Assembly: GCF_040712315.1 (NCBI RefSeq)
Contig: NC_134018.1
Location: forward strand, 40,487,335 to 40,551,334
DNA from: Castanea sativa
Lineage: Eukaryota; Streptophyta; Magnoliopsida; Fagales; Fagaceae
Direction of reading: 5' to 3'
Length of the DNA: 64,000 nucleotides
Made by a program: the position numbers and the translations under genes
Notes under the pieces: generated by a model
What the model was told of the DNA's origin: nothing
What the model saw: only the letters and a program-made list of their open reading frames with translations
The model's database searches: none
Shown here: positions 44,682-57,630 of the stretch, piece by piece
Layout of the letters: each line of letters begins with the position of its first letter
Numbering within the stretch: the stretch's first letter is position 1

Positions 44682-47600
44682 ATGGCTTTGGTTGATGTGA
44701 CAAAATCTTGCATCGATTCCATTCGCCAGGTATGTCTCTTTTCTTGGTGATGAATGTTGATTTGCTGCAGTCTAAAAGCCATGCTTTTTGAAAGCTACTT
44801 CATTATCTATTCATTTGCTTGAGAATATATTGAATTTTGCCTTATAAGTATCATATGCAACGGTTGTGTCTACGACTAGTGCAGTGTATTCCTTAGTCAT
44901 TGGCTGATATCTAGAGGTTTTTTTGGGGGGAGGGGGGGGGGGGGGAGGCGCTTTTGAATGCAAATGATATTGAATAGAAAGACCAATGCATCCATTGGGT
45001 TTGAGTAATTCTTTGACGTTCATAATCTGAAGTGAAAGAGAGAAAGTTTTTAAAAGGAAAACAGAAACTGCATGAATTGTAAAACTTGTCTCTGGTTACT
45101 CCTACACCTTACACTACTTAACTAAAGGAACAAATTTCGTGTATCCTTCAAGTTATATCATATTAGACTATTTCAGTTCAAATTTGAACGTTTCATTTCA
45201 CATGCAATTCAATAATTTGAATTTTCTATTGTGAAGAGCCTTATAACTCAACTGACACCTCTTGGTGTTTCCAACAAAGACGTCCAAGTTTTAAATCCCC
45301 CACCCCCAACTATTGAATTAAAAAAAAAAAAACAACAACAACAACACACACACAATTTGAGCTTTCTGTCGGCCTCAACAAATTTGTTTTATGATAAAGA
45401 ATAAAACTTCATTGAAAGAAAAGAAACTACTACAAAAAAACAGAGCACACAGGAAGTGTGCTGAGGAATACATGAAAACAAATTTTAACTAAGAAGCATA
45501 AAAAGTACAATTATCAAGAAAATTAGACAAAGAAGAAAAGTTGAAAACACGATGCATTCATCCACCCAAGCAATGTCTGGAAGAAAGACAGCTTGAAGTC
45601 ATGAATCAATCTTTTGGTTCCTTCAAAAATCTGAGAATTCCTCTCCCGCCAAATACCCCACATTAGGCCATGAGGGATGATGTTCCAAATCACACCATTT
45701 CTATGCCTTCTGCCTGGCCAAGTAGTTGGAAGCTCCAAAACACCACTAGGCATAACCCAAGATACCCCAAAAAGTGTAAACCCTTGCTTCACAATTCTCT
45801 GGGTATGTAAAAATAAATGAATCTTTGTTGGCACTTTTGGTCTCCACACAGACTTCTAGGGAAAAGACATATGAGAAAGGGATTGTAAGACTTTATAGTA
45901 AGATTGAACGTCAAAACCCCCTTGAGAAGAAGGTTTCCAACACAACTTATCCACCCCATCCCCTCTCCACACTCCACAAATTTATATAGACTACCGACAC
46001 TTTCCAACATTAATCCTTCAATGTTATGTGCACGGTTTGTTATATGTGTTTGTTTACAAGTGTCATGGATTGGGACAGGTGGCACAGTTATATTTCAGTA
46101 CCTGAATATGTCAGGATATTTCTCTGCGGCATTGTTCATTCCTTTTAGTTGCCGAAGTCTTTGCTCTTGTCAATCAGCTATCTGTATTCTTAATTTATTT
46201 TTCATATTGTCCGTTTGTTTTAGCTTAAAAACCCAACTTATTTTCACCATCAATTTTTTAGAACCTGACATTTTCTAAGTACAATTGTACTTTGACATAG
46301 ATTATTTATTTATCTTTTTAAACAAAATAAGCCAATTAATATGCTCATCCAGACACACTCTTAATTACCTAAAAATCATATTAATACTAGAGTTTGAACA
46401 CCATGATTGATGTTTTACACTGCTTATGGTTTACTGCTAGAGAAAGGAAAAGAAGATAAAGTTTCAAATTTGTCTTATTTTCAATTGTTTGGTTAGTAAA
46501 TAGAAGTGAGAAGGAAAGAATAGGGAAGAAAATAATTTAAAATTTTCCTTAGAGGCCCACCAAAATTGGTTTTCAAAATAGGTAGCTTTGGGAGAAAATT
46601 GATGCAAGAATAAAAGGTGTAAAAGATATCTTCTTATTATTTTCCTTTCAGTTCTGAGAAAACAATGTAACTTTCCTTGCTTTTCTTTTCACTTCTTTAT
46701 TTTCTCTGGTAGAAAGTGACCCAATGGGCTGTTTGTTTCTAGATGATTGGGCTTATATACAATGGTAGGTGGTTAAAGAAGTGTGATGAATAGTGGGTAG
46801 TAAGCAAGCTGAAATCTGCTTGTATAAGCTTTTTGACGCAGCAAGCACTGCATTGTTGCTGGAACTGAGAAACCAGCCCTTGGCAGGTCAAGAGTCAGTT
46901 AAAAATAGAAATAAATAAATCATTGTGTGCTGCCTAAGTAATAAATGAGTCTAAGAATCAAACATTTAAATTCCTAAGGAATTCTATGTGGCTTTCTTGG
47001 TAAATGGGTTTATAACTTTAATAAGTAACATCCAATCTATATATATTAATAGGTAAAGCTGAAATAAAATCTAATGAGGTTTTAAATTGGATTCCAATTG
47101 TTGTCTAATTTTGCGCCATGTGTCCTATTTAAGTTTTTTTTTTTTTAATTTTTTTTTCTAGGTGAGTTAATGAGGTGCAAAAGATAAAAGGTCTATTATT
47201 AATAAATCATCAAAAACTCAATAAACAAAAAAAGAAAGTGTAAACTCGTGTATATCCAAAAGAAATTAAAATAAAAAATAAGAGAGAGAGAGAGAGAGAG
47301 AGTATAATATGAATCCATGTCTGTAATTGTAATTTTTTTTTAATTGTACCATGCACATGCATGGGTTCTACACTAGTTGATATAAAATTTGGTGTACATG
47401 ATTTATGGTATTTTCTGTAGCCATCACAAATTCTCAGTTGCAGTTCTGTAACTTGTGCTGCATGAATTTTAGAGGTTTGAAAATTTATTGATGGTATTAA
47501 CTCGACGTGTGATTATATCAGTCCCAGTCCAACATTGAGTTGATCCATTCTAATATTCTATATTCACCTCTGTGTTTTAGATATCAGAGCACATTGAAGA

Positions 47601-50600
47601 TGCTACTCTTTACCTTGATGCTGGTTCTACAGAAAGTTTCCAATTTATTGGGGCATTTCCTGTGTTGCTGGACCTTGGAGTACGTGCAGTTTGCAGTTTG
47701 GAGAACATGTCTTCTCTCGATGCGGTAAACTAAAAGAGTCATGTGTCTCCTAAAATGTCTTTTATTGCTTCTTTCAACCTGATATGAATAAGTTTGAATG
47801 GCTTCACATTTGAACCTACTTCATAAACAGAAAGTGTCTGTATCAATATGTGTGTGTGTGTGGGTGCTAGCTATGATAGCCAACCATTGTAGATAAGACA
47901 CCATTTATTGTTCTTATCTCAAGCATGTTGTAATTTGTATTTGCTTTGACTCTAGGTGGTTGATTGGAACTCAAAATCTGATGCTGCAAGGAAAATAGTG
48001 GTCATCACATCCCGTCTACTAAGTGACGCGCATCGGTTTATTTTACGTTGCCTAAGCACACATCAAGGTGTTCGTCGTTGTATTATATTTACATCAATCT
48101 CAGAGGTGCTAATTAGTGCTTTTGGCTGCAGTTTATTCATTTTATTTCTTTTTATCATTTCTGCACTTGCCAATGTTTTTCTGAATGTCGTGTATAATTT
48201 TCATTTGCATGTAAAATAAATTAATTTTTCCTTGTTTTAGTTGTTGACAATCATATTAAATATAATTCTTGCTTTTACTTTTCAAGGCCCTATATTTTGT
48301 AAATTCATTGATTTGATTAAAAACTAGTTGAGCTCTTGGACTGTTTGATCCGAATGAGAAGAATAGGAAGTTAAGAACCACAGTTGATTTTATCAAATAA
48401 ATTTATATTTAAAAGGGTACTCAGGAGGACAATATCATATAATGTGCATAGGGGTTCAAGTGATAGTCTAGTGGTAATGGAATCCTTTGTGGTTCAAGCC
48501 CCACCTTCCCCCTCCCCCACTATCTGCCTATAAAAAAATATAAAAATTATTTGTGGACTTCTTGACTGCTGTACCAAAACTGAAATCTAAATTTTTTCTC
48601 CTGTGTTTTTGCAAGACCCAGGACTGGGAAATCTGTAGAAAGGAGAAAAGTTCCTCTCACAAATGTTCTTAGCTTGAGCACTTTTGCTTGTGTTCACCCA
48701 TGAAATTTCTTTGCTACTTCATATTAATGTCCTGGGCATTACTACTTATGCTTCTGAGATGTATTCATTTGAGACCCATTTTTACTGATAATGTCTCAAA
48801 GAGGAATCATAAAAAAAAAATTACATATAAATAGTCCCTGATTATCTATATAAGGAAAAGAAAAATGCCATCCTGGGTAAAGATTTTATTCCCAGTTTCT
48901 GTCAATTGTTTTGGGTTGCCACCAGTGGATATTCCTGTGTGAATATATTTACCTTTTAAAACCAAACATATAAGGTTTCTGCCACTGAGATTTTGATTGG
49001 TGAACCACTTAATTTGAACCCTAGCAGTATACATTTTGCAAAATGTCTTTCGTGTCCCAAACCCTTCCATAATTTGAAGCTACATGGTTCTAACCTTATT
49101 GAAATTATGGAAAGTGAAAGCCATAAAATTTCATTGCTACATACCATATCCACATACCTCTTTTTATCTTTGTACAATTATTTTGTTGTAGTAGTTAAAA
49201 AGGGTTATTATCCAGTATAAGCCCCATCTGAGTGGGTTCCTGGGTGGGATAGTTTGAACATGGTTCTTTCTTCTACATTTTATGCATAAAGTGGCCACTT
49301 TCAAGATTTTAACCTGCACACTGCACCAGATAATTCACTCTGTGTGACTGGAAATTTATTTGGCAACTAATAGTTTAAATTAGAAATATGATATCCATGT
49401 TACAGGATCTGAGAGGTCATTAAATAAATTATTTATTTCCATCTGTTTTGCCTGTTGCTGCTGAATCTTATCAAATGCTATACCAAAATGCAGATATCTC
49501 ACTCTGCATATCCTGATTCACCTCTGGGACCAGATGCATTTCATGAATATGAATCCTTGCTTGTCCAAGATTATGAGGAACTTGTTAAGAAAGCCGAGAC
49601 AAAGTCTACACAGCCAGAAGATAAAAGCTTACAGGATAATTTACCCTTCGAAGATGAAGGATGGTCACGACTCACGTCCAGTGAAGAGGGTTTTCCTCGC
49701 ATTGAAGCTAGTTCAAGTGGAAGAGATATATACAATAATAATCTGATAGGTCATGCAGAAGATGTAGGGCAAAAATTGGTTGTTTCTGTGCATCACTTCC
49801 CCATGCTTTTGTGTCCTTTTTCACCAAGAGTCTTTGTTTTACCTTCAGAGGGATCAATTGCTGAAGCATACGTATCAGCTGAACATGAGGATTCCCTTAG
49901 TCCTGGATTGCCTCCCTTAAGTACTGGATTACCTTCTGATGGTGATGATGTTCCTCCTGGGGCAACTCTTACAGCACATTTTCTTTACCATCTGGCTGCC
50001 AAGGTAATAAGCTCTATGTGTGCTATAACCTTTTATATGTTGCCTTTTATTGCTATGCTGAGCTCTAGAGTTCCTACAATTTATTTCCTATGTTTTTAAC
50101 AGATATGCCTATCCTTTAAGTCTAGGTACTCTATATTATACCCGTGTCTAAATTCATGAACAATAAGTTGCTATGGAAGTGAAATTAGCAAAGCTTTTGT
50201 TTCTAATATTAGCTTTTATATCTAAAGGTCAAAATGCCAAAATACTTCCAATGGTCTTTGGACCAAATGGCATGTTGTTGCCAGATAAACAAGGGATTGA
50301 GGATAAGATCAAGGGTCCAATCCCATATGGGTGCGTGAGTGCTTAACTCTTTACCTAAATACCCCTATAGTCCTTTTCATGATATATACTTATATAGCTT
50401 ATCAAGTAAGAGTAGAAATGATGTTTTCCCCATTGAAAGCATATGTTGGTCCTTTTAGGAGTTGACAGGTAAACCTTCCCCTGTGGTAAGTTTAGGTTGT
50501 TCCCTTCATGACCATGGTCTATTTTTCTTAATCTTGTAGATGGAGTTGAAAATGGAGATATTTTCCATTGGTGATTTGTCAAAAACCGTTGGGAAGATAT

Positions 50601-52669
50601 TGACAGACATGTCAAGTCTTTATGATGTAGGCCGTCGTAGACGATCAGCAGGTCTATTACTCATTGACCGCACACTTGATCTTCTAACCCCTTGCTGTCA
50701 CGGGGACTCACTTGTTGATCGCATGTTCTCATCTTTGCCTCATAGGGAACGAGCAACATCATCTACCCAAACTAAAGGCTCTCAAACCCAACTCAAACAT
50801 GGTCCTTCTAAACTGCAACGCACTCCTCTTGATGTTCAGATCCCACTTCAAAAGATTTTAAGCGAAGATGATTGTAAAATAGATAATTTTCGGCTTCTAG
50901 AAAGCATCGAAGCTTTTATATGTGCATGGGATTCTAGTAACTCTGCTTCTCAAATTGTAGATTTAACTAATCTCAGCAACAAAGTTAACGATAAAAGGCC
51001 CCTTCACTCTGAGATTGAGCTATTTAGTGGGTCCTTTGTCTCCACTGAAAATTTTCGTGGAACTCCATACTTGGAAGCTATAATGGATAGGAGGACCAAG
51101 GATGGGGGCATTCTGGTAAAGAAGTGGCTCCAAGAAACTCTGCGTCGGGAAAATATAACCGTGAATGTGAAATCTCGTCCTGGCTATGTTACAAAGTCTG
51201 AGTTGCAACCTATGATCAAAGCATTGGCCAATAGTCAGCCATCTCTGATGAGAAACAAAGGAATCATTCAGTTAGCTGCAGCTACATTAGTTGCCCTTGA
51301 TGAATCACATTGTGCAACATGGGATGCATTTATCAGTGCAGAGAAAATATTGACTGCTAGCGCTGGAGACACAACCCAGAGTCTTGCTGCTCAAATTGGT
51401 GATCTTGTCAATAAGAGTGCTTTGGTGGGATCACATGGACGGAAGAATGGAAAAACAGAGCCTTCACATGGAGTACTTTCTTTTCAAGATGCTTTACTGC
51501 TTACAATTACTGGATATATATTGGCTGGTGAGAATTTCCCAACATCTGGGTCAGATGGTCCTTTTTCTTGGCAAGAGGAGCATCTGTTGAAAGAGGCAAT
51601 TGTGGATGCTATTCTTGAAAACCCATCAATAGCAAAACTAGAATTTTTGCATGGTCTAAGGGAAGACCTTGAAGCCAACCTAAACAGGATGAGATCAGAG
51701 AAAACCAAAGAAGTGTCTTCAAATCAATTAGAAATTGATGATTTTGATGATGATCAATGGGCTAGCTGGGGCGATGAAGATGCTGATAATTATAATAACA
51801 AAGAGCAAGTGTATGGCGACATGCAGCTGAAGTTGGAGTTGCGTGATAGGGTGGATAACCTTTTCAAATTTCTTCATAAATTATCTAGCTTGAAGAGGAG
51901 GAACTTACCATTGAGGGATGGGTTGTTGTCTTTAGAAAGTAATTTCAGTGGAGATCCCTATACAAGTAAAGGATTACTTCATAAACTTCTAACAAGGGTG
52001 TTGAGCAAGGATGATGTGCCTGGATTGGAGTACCATTCCTCTACTGTTGGACGACTTTTCAAAAGTGGGTTTGGAAGATTTGGCCTTGGGCAGGTAAGTT
52101 TTGGTCCCCATGACTCATTATGTGAATTTTGATTCAATAGTTCATATAAGCTTAGATTGCCTTTTTTGAGTTCTGCAGGCAAAACCAAGTCTTGCTGACC
52201 AAAACGTCATTCTGGTTTTTGTTATTGGGGGCATCAATGGTCTCGAGGTCTGAATTTCTTGAGCTCGTTAACTTCATTTTACTTCTGCCTTTCCCAACAA
52301 TTTATTGCTATACTTAAAGCATTTGAATAACAATTGAATTACAAATAATTTTTTACTTCCTTCCCAAATGGAGCTCATCTGGAATGGAGGTTATGTTAGC
52401 CTTTGCCCTTGGAAAGATCTTTAATGTATTTTTGAAATGATTCTAGTCTACTTATTAAAATCGTGAAACCTCATTACCTTAAGAAGAAACATGACATTGT
52501 CCTCTTTCTGTGTCACAAGGTACGTGAAGCTCAGGAGGCTTTATCTGAGAGTGGAAGGCCTGAAATCGAATTGCTTCTTGGTGGAACAACTTTTTTAACT
52601 CCTGATGATATGCTTGATTTACTAATGGGGGACTCCAGTTACTTCAATCCCGTAATAGGTAAAAGATAG
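44682..52669 (+). CDS. MIP3: MIP3, Sec1/Munc18-family (SM) protein
   Basis: Seven coding exons: 44682-44729, 47581-47724, 47956-48105, 49494-50003, 50540-52093, 52179-52247 and 52520-52669. All introns are GT-AG and all junctions are in phase 0. The product is 874 residues. It starts MALVDVTKSCIDSIRQ; exon 2 gives ISEHIEDATLYLDAG, exon 3 RKIVVITSRLLSDAHRF, exon 5 RRRRSAGLLLIDRTLDLLTP (the conserved SM 'LLIDR..DLLTP' strand), and the last exon ends DSSYFNPVIGKR. This matches Arabidopsis MAG2-interacting protein 3 (At2g42700), a Sec1-like subunit of the ER-resident MAG2-MIP1-MIP2-MIP3 tethering complex. That complex acts with SNAREs in Golgi-to-ER transport and storage-protein export. An acidic patch (DDFDDDQWASWGDEDAD) lies in exon 5. 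Intron 1 (2.85 kb) and intron 3 (1.39 kb) hold transposons. The donor after exon 6 (GAG|GTCTGA) is weak. No stop or frameshift was seen. Confidence 0.92.
45234..45332 (+). mobile_element. tRNA-derived SINE in MIP3 intron 1
   Basis: A-box-like 'ttataactcaactgacacc' (45241 onward), B-box-like 'aagttttaaatcccc' (45286 onward), then an A-rich tail. It is a different family from the 17681 SINE. Confidence 0.65.
45386..46060 (-). mobile_element. 5'-truncated LINE (L1/RTE-type plant LINE) in MIP3 intron 1
   Basis: On the minus strand the last part of a LINE ORF2 is visible: DKLCWKPSSQGGFDVQSYY, then VWRPKVPTKIHLFLHTQ, then GVIWNIIPHGLMWGIWRERN and LLGWMNASCFQLF. This is the zinc-binding region after the reverse transcriptase (zf-RVT) of plant LINEs. 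One in-frame stop precedes KSVWRP. The 3' end on the left (about 45386) has 'caatgaagttttattcttta' before an A-poor tail. The 5' part, with endonuclease and RT, is missing. It lies antisense to MIP3. Confidence 0.82.
47036..47376 (+). mobile_element. Non-autonomous Helitron in MIP3 intron 1
   Basis: It starts TCTATATATATTAATAGG after A and ends with the hairpin CCATGCACATGCATGG, then 'gttctacactag' and T. 341 bp. It ends about 200 bp before exon 2. A (GA)n run lies at 47281-47302. The ends follow the 5'-TC ... CTRR-3' rule with an A^T target. Confidence 0.72.
48449..48541 (+). mobile_element. Short tRNA-derived SINE in MIP3 intron 3
   Basis: A-box-like 'gatagtctagtggtaatgg' and B-box-like 'ggttcaagccccacc', then a C-rich stretch and A/T tail. 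About 90 bp. It is a third SINE type in this window. Confidence 0.6.
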
Positions 52670-53657
52670 AGAGAGAAAATATAAAATGAATCTGAAATGC
52701 TGTTTGCCAACAGTTCATCTGCTATTTGTTTAGAGCAATTCAAATTTAGTTGATTTTATAGTTGAATTGGCCCCCTTAAAATGGGAAGGAAAATATCACA
52801 CATAGCTCCTGGTATGAAGTATCGCGTATACCCTCTTTCTGCATTTGCGTGTGGATGAGGATGAAAATAATGTATTATCTTTCTTCTTTTTTAGCACCTT
52901 TGCTTGCATCTTCATTTATTATTACTTTTGTAAATTGTTGCACTTGCACTCCATAACGCGGACAGGCATGTTGATTGTTTCCCGTTGGAAATACACAAAG
53001 TTTGGGATTAATTTTAAAGACATGGCATCCTTTCAATTGCATGGTAAAGGTAAATAAAATTTCATGTAGACAAATAGAGCAACATGTAATGAAATACAGA
53101 AGGTTCAATGGGTTATAAAATTTGGGTTGGAATTATTCTTTTTTCACTTGTTGTAAGATGATAAATATAATAATAATAATAACATTAATAATAAGAGTAA
53201 ATCTGCTAAAAGCCTCATTGCTTAGCTAGTTAGCACCTTATGGTATTTTCAACGAAGACATTGAGAAGTTATCCAAATAATAATAATGAGAAGGGTAAAT
53301 CCCAATTAAAGCCTCTAGTTTCCCCTTCTTGATTGAGATTCGGTACACTGAGCAACAATTTTTTTTTTTTTGTTGAGAAGGAGCAACAATTTTTTTAATG
53401 ATTAATATTTAAAGTTAAAAAATTTTGATTTTAATCCCAGTCATTAAATCAAAATATTTTTAACTTTTTACCTTTGATCTTTTTCACTTTTTATACTTTT
53501 CTCTTTCGCATGGGCCTGGTTGCGTCCGTTGAATGTGCTTGTAAGCTTGGCTGAAATTTTCAAATCTACTGTAAGGCAACTGGACAGCAAGTGAGCCAAA
53601 ATAAATCCCAAATGTTCCATCTTACTCAAATACTAAATACCCCTTCAACCAACATCT

Positions 53658-53694
<37 letters not shown>

Positions 53695-54598
53695 CTTCTC
53701 CTAGATGCAACACCAAATATCTATACAATAAATTTTGTGCTAGATCATCAAACTACTTTGAAATTTGAAATATTCTATTAGTAAATAAATAAAATTTGAT
53801 GTTTTATACTCAGGTGGGCTCTTCTGCTAGACCAAGAATATATAAGATTTGCCTTAGAAATTTTGTTTTATAAGATAATGACATCTTAAGAAAGAACTGT
53901 CTACAACTCCACGTCCAAAGTTCAAATTCCCCTTCGTAGCCTATCTTTTGTTCAACTGCAAAACTGCAGTATATCAAATGCCTTTACTATCTATATTTTA
54001 TAACTTCCCCCAATTCCCATAGATTTCTGTCACATTTTATTATTTCCATTCCCCTCTCTTTTCTGTCACTAACTGAAAAATGACATAGCCAAAAAAAAAA
54101 AAAAAAAAACAAAGCCTTTTGACTGTCATCTCCCCAACTTACTTGTCCAATTCAAACTCTTTTAACTAATCCGACCAACTCCAAGATCAGACATGTAATC
54201 AATATTGTCATTTCCGTTGTCTTTGGAGTAAATGTACAATGACTAACTTGTGAGTTATTATAGAATTCCAACCTATGTTCAGACTTAAGTGTCTTCTTCG
54301 GGTTAACAAATCAAATTTGATATCTAGCACTAGCCAGCGAAGAGAACCAACACTAATTTGTGGACAAGCAAAACTCGTACCCTACTAGACAATGGCACCG
54401 ACCTTGTTTATCAAACTAATCTGGATATCCATTATCAAGCTGAGTCAGATTGACTACATTAAAAATTCAGCCAAAAAAAAAGTATTGACTACATGAATAA
54501 AAATTTGAAACGGCAATTTTCAAAAATATATATAGAAAAGAAAAATCTGACCCAGCTTACTTCAACAAAATTCGGCTTTTTTCCAACAAAAATCAACA
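52670..54598. other. MIP3 3' flank and intergenic DNA
   Basis: The first few hundred bases should hold the MIP3 3' UTR. A (TA)n run lies at 53662-53692 and a SINE-like piece at about 53205-53290 ('cttagctagttagcacctta'). No other gene was seen. Just before 54599 is the AT-rich upstream region of the receptor kinase pseudogene. Confidence 0.45.
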
Positions 54599-57500
54599 AT
54601 GGCACTAACAAGAATCCAGAAGCAAGAAGTGAGTAGCACAAGCAAGAAGCCATGGCTGTTTCATATTGTTCTACTTTTCTTTATGCCAGTCACTAGTGGC
54701 AATCTTTCCACTGGCTCTGATACCATCTTCCCAGGCGAGTCTCTCTCTGGGAACCAAACCATAATATCCAAAGGTGGAGTTTTTGAACTGGGTTTCTTCA
54801 CACCAGGTAACTCTCACAACTATTACATAGGCATATGGTATAAAGGATTACCAATACCAAATAAAACAGTGGTTTGGGTGGCCAACAGGAATCAACCTGT
54901 CTCTGACCCATCCTCTTCAGCATTACAGCTGTTTCAGGATGGTAACTTAGTCTTACTCACATCAAACAAGATTAGAGTTTGGTCTACAAATTCAACTTCT
55001 AGCTTGCCTAATTCTACTGTAGGTGTGCTTCTTGACAATGGAAATTTCATCTTTAAGAAAAATTTCAGATATCTCTAGCATAATGTGGCAGAGTTTTGAT
55101 CACCCAACTGATACATGGCTGACTGATGCCAAGTTTGGATATAGTAAAGTTACTAATGATAGTCACATTCTAACTTCGTGGAGAAGTTATGAAAATCCAG
55201 CACCTGGGCTCTTCTCTGCTGAACTAGAACCAAAAGGTACAAGTTACTCGTTAAAATGGAATAGGTCTAATTTGTATTGGACTAGTGGGGAATGGTCAGG
55301 GAAGATTTTCAGCCTTCTGCCTGAAATAGACCTGAACCGTTATGTTAAAAATCTTACCATTGTTTCAAATGAAAATGAGAGCTATTTTATACATTCTGCT
55401 GCATCCGATTTTGCACTTACTAGATCTGTGCTGGATGTAACTGGGCAGCTCACGTTATCTGTATGGTGGAAGGAGCTCCAGCAATGGAATTTGGTTTGGA
55501 TAAAACCAAAGAACCAGTGTGAGGTTTATGCTACCTGTGGTGCTTTTAGTCTGGGAAGCACGGGTGCAGCGTTTGGGCTGCCGCACCCGCGTCCGATGCG
55601 GCCCGACGCGGGGACGCGCAGGCGACGCCGCTGCCTGCGCATCCGTGCCGCGTCGGGCATTAAAAAAATAATTTTTTTGGCGCGATTTGCGCCGATATGG
55701 CGCCGATTCGGGCCGACGCGTGCGAAATCGGGCCGATTCGGTCCGTATCGGGCGCAAACCGATACCGGCCTAAATTCAAAAAAAAAAAAACAACAACAGG
55801 TGCGTAACCGTTTAACTTGGCCGAAAAAAAAAAAAAAAAAGGTGCAAACACACCGTTTGGAAAAAAACCAAGACCCAGCCCTCTCCCTCTTCATTTTTCT
55901 TGCGCCTCTCTCCCACTCTCTGCCTTCACTCTTCAGCTAGGCTCTCTCCCATTCTCTGTATTCTAGTTATTATTTACTATTGCTCTTAAATTTGGTATAT
56001 ATTTATATAATGTGAAAAAAGTATGTTTAGCAATATATTAAAAATATAAATAAAAATATTTTTAATAATTTTTTAATCGTCGCACCTCGCCGCACCCGCA
56101 CCCTACTTTTTCAAAAATTGCCGAGTCCCGCACCCGCACCCGAATCCCGAAACGCACCCGTGCTTCATAGCTTTTAGTAGCTGCAATGAGCAAAATTCCA
56201 CTGTTTGTGCTTGTATACAAGGATTTGAACCAAGCAAATTAGATGAATGGAATTTGAAAGATCAATCAGGTGGCTGTGTGAGGAGAGCCCCATTACAATG
56301 TGATCACAGTGGAAATGATGCATTTTTGTTAATTCCCAACATGCTGTTTCCAGTGAATTCAGTGGCATTAAGAGTCAACAACATCGAAGAATGCAAATCA
56401 GCATGCTTGAGCAACTGTTCATGCACTGCTTATGCTTATGATAACGGATGTTTTATTTGGATAGGAGAACTGGTCAATCTACAACAACTTTCATCTGAAA
56501 ATAAGATTGGAACAGAAATCCATGTCCGTGTTGCAGCATCTGAACTTTTGGGAAGTAAAGCGAAGACAGACAGAAAAACTACTTGGATTGTTGTTGGAGC
56601 AATTGCAGCAATTTTTCTTCTCTGTGGTATGGTATTGACAATAATATGGAGGAGACAATCTGCTCGTACATTTGAGGCAATGGATGATTCCTTGATGCTG
56701 TTCAACTACCATGAATTAAAAAAAGCTACAGAGAACTTCTCACAAAAACTTGGGGAGGGTGGTTTTGGTTCTGTTTTCAAGGGGATTTTACCCAATTCAA
56801 CTGCCGTAGAAGTGTAAAGCAAGATGAGATGCAGTTTCGTGCAGAAGTGAGCATAGTTGGAACAATTCAGCACACTAATCTTATTCGCCTTCGAGGATTT
56901 TGTGCAGAAGCTTCAAAATGGTTTATAGTCTATGATAACATGCCAAAAGGTTCTCTAGAGTCACATTTGTTCCGAAAGGGTTCCCAAATTTTGGATTGGA
57001 AAATATGATATAATATTGCATTAGGGACTGCTATAGGATTGGCTTACCTTCATGAGGAGTGCAGAGACTGTATCATACATTGTGACATCAAGCCTGAAAA
57101 CATTTTGTTGGATGCTGATTATAATCCAAAAGTGGCTGATTTTGGCCTTGCAAAGCTTGTTGGTTGGGACTTCATTCAGGTTCTTACTACCATTAGGGGA
57201 ACCAGAGGGTACCTCGCACCAGAATGGCTTTCAGGTGAGGCTATCACTCCAAAAGTTGATGTTTTCAGCTTTGGAAAGCTTCTTTTCGAGATTATATCAG
57301 GTAGAAGAAATACAGACATGCTATAACTACTTTCTGACTAGTGTTGCAAATGCAATAAACAAAGGGGAAGAAGTTATGATGCTGCTAGATTACAAATTGG
57401 AGAATAGTGACAGCATAGAAGAGCTAACTAGAGCTTGCAAAGTTGCTTGTTGGTGCATTCAAGATGATGAGAAGGATAGACCAACCATGGGGCAGGTAGT

Positions 57501-57627
57501 GCAAATTCTGGAAGGAATTATGGAAGTAGGCATGCCTCCAATCCCACGGATTTTGCAACGACTTGCAGAAGATCCTGTGATTTCAAATTTTTACCTGGAA
57601 ACTGAGACTTCAACTAGTTCATATTAA
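54599..57627 (+). pseudogene. G-type lectin S-receptor-like Ser/Thr kinase pseudogene
   Basis: This was a single-exon receptor kinase of the At2g19130-like type. In order it has: a signal peptide (LFHIVLLFFMPVTSGNLSTG), a B-lectin domain (FELGFFTPGNSHNYYIGIWY; VVWVANRNQPVSDP), an S-locus glycoprotein part (TSGEWSGKIFSLLPEID), a PAN/Cys-rich part ([20 protein letters not shown]), a transmembrane helix ([20 protein letters not shown]) and a kinase domain with [30 protein letters not shown] and APEWLSGEAITPK. Breaks: a frameshift near 55055; a 619-bp transposon at 55551-56169; a small deletion or shift at 56805-56825 that removes the ATP-binding lysine region; TGA at 57006-57008; and a frameshift with loss of sequence near 57322. 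Such receptors sit in the plasma membrane and signal in defence. This copy cannot work. Confidence 0.92.
55551..56169. mobile_element. GC-rich TIR transposon inserted in the receptor kinase pseudogene
   Basis: A direct repeat GCTTTTAGT (55542-55550 and 56170-56178) flanks ends CTGGGAAGCACGGGTGC and GCACCCGTGCTTCATA. Read as 9 bp it suggests a Mutator-like element; read as 8 bp (GCTTTTAG) it suggests hAT. The left 200 bp is CpG-rich (cgcgggg, gccgacgcg) and the right part is AT-rich, with T/A runs between. It is non-coding, although it extends the upstream open frame by chance. A second copy lies inverted at about 61797-62399. Confidence 0.8.
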
Positions 57628-57630
57628 TGG

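Noticed and set aside
47540..47728. Open frame starting at 47540 as a separate small gene
   Set aside because: It overlaps MIP3 exon 2 in a different frame and begins in the intron. The MIP3 frame is supported by splice sites and by the protein family.
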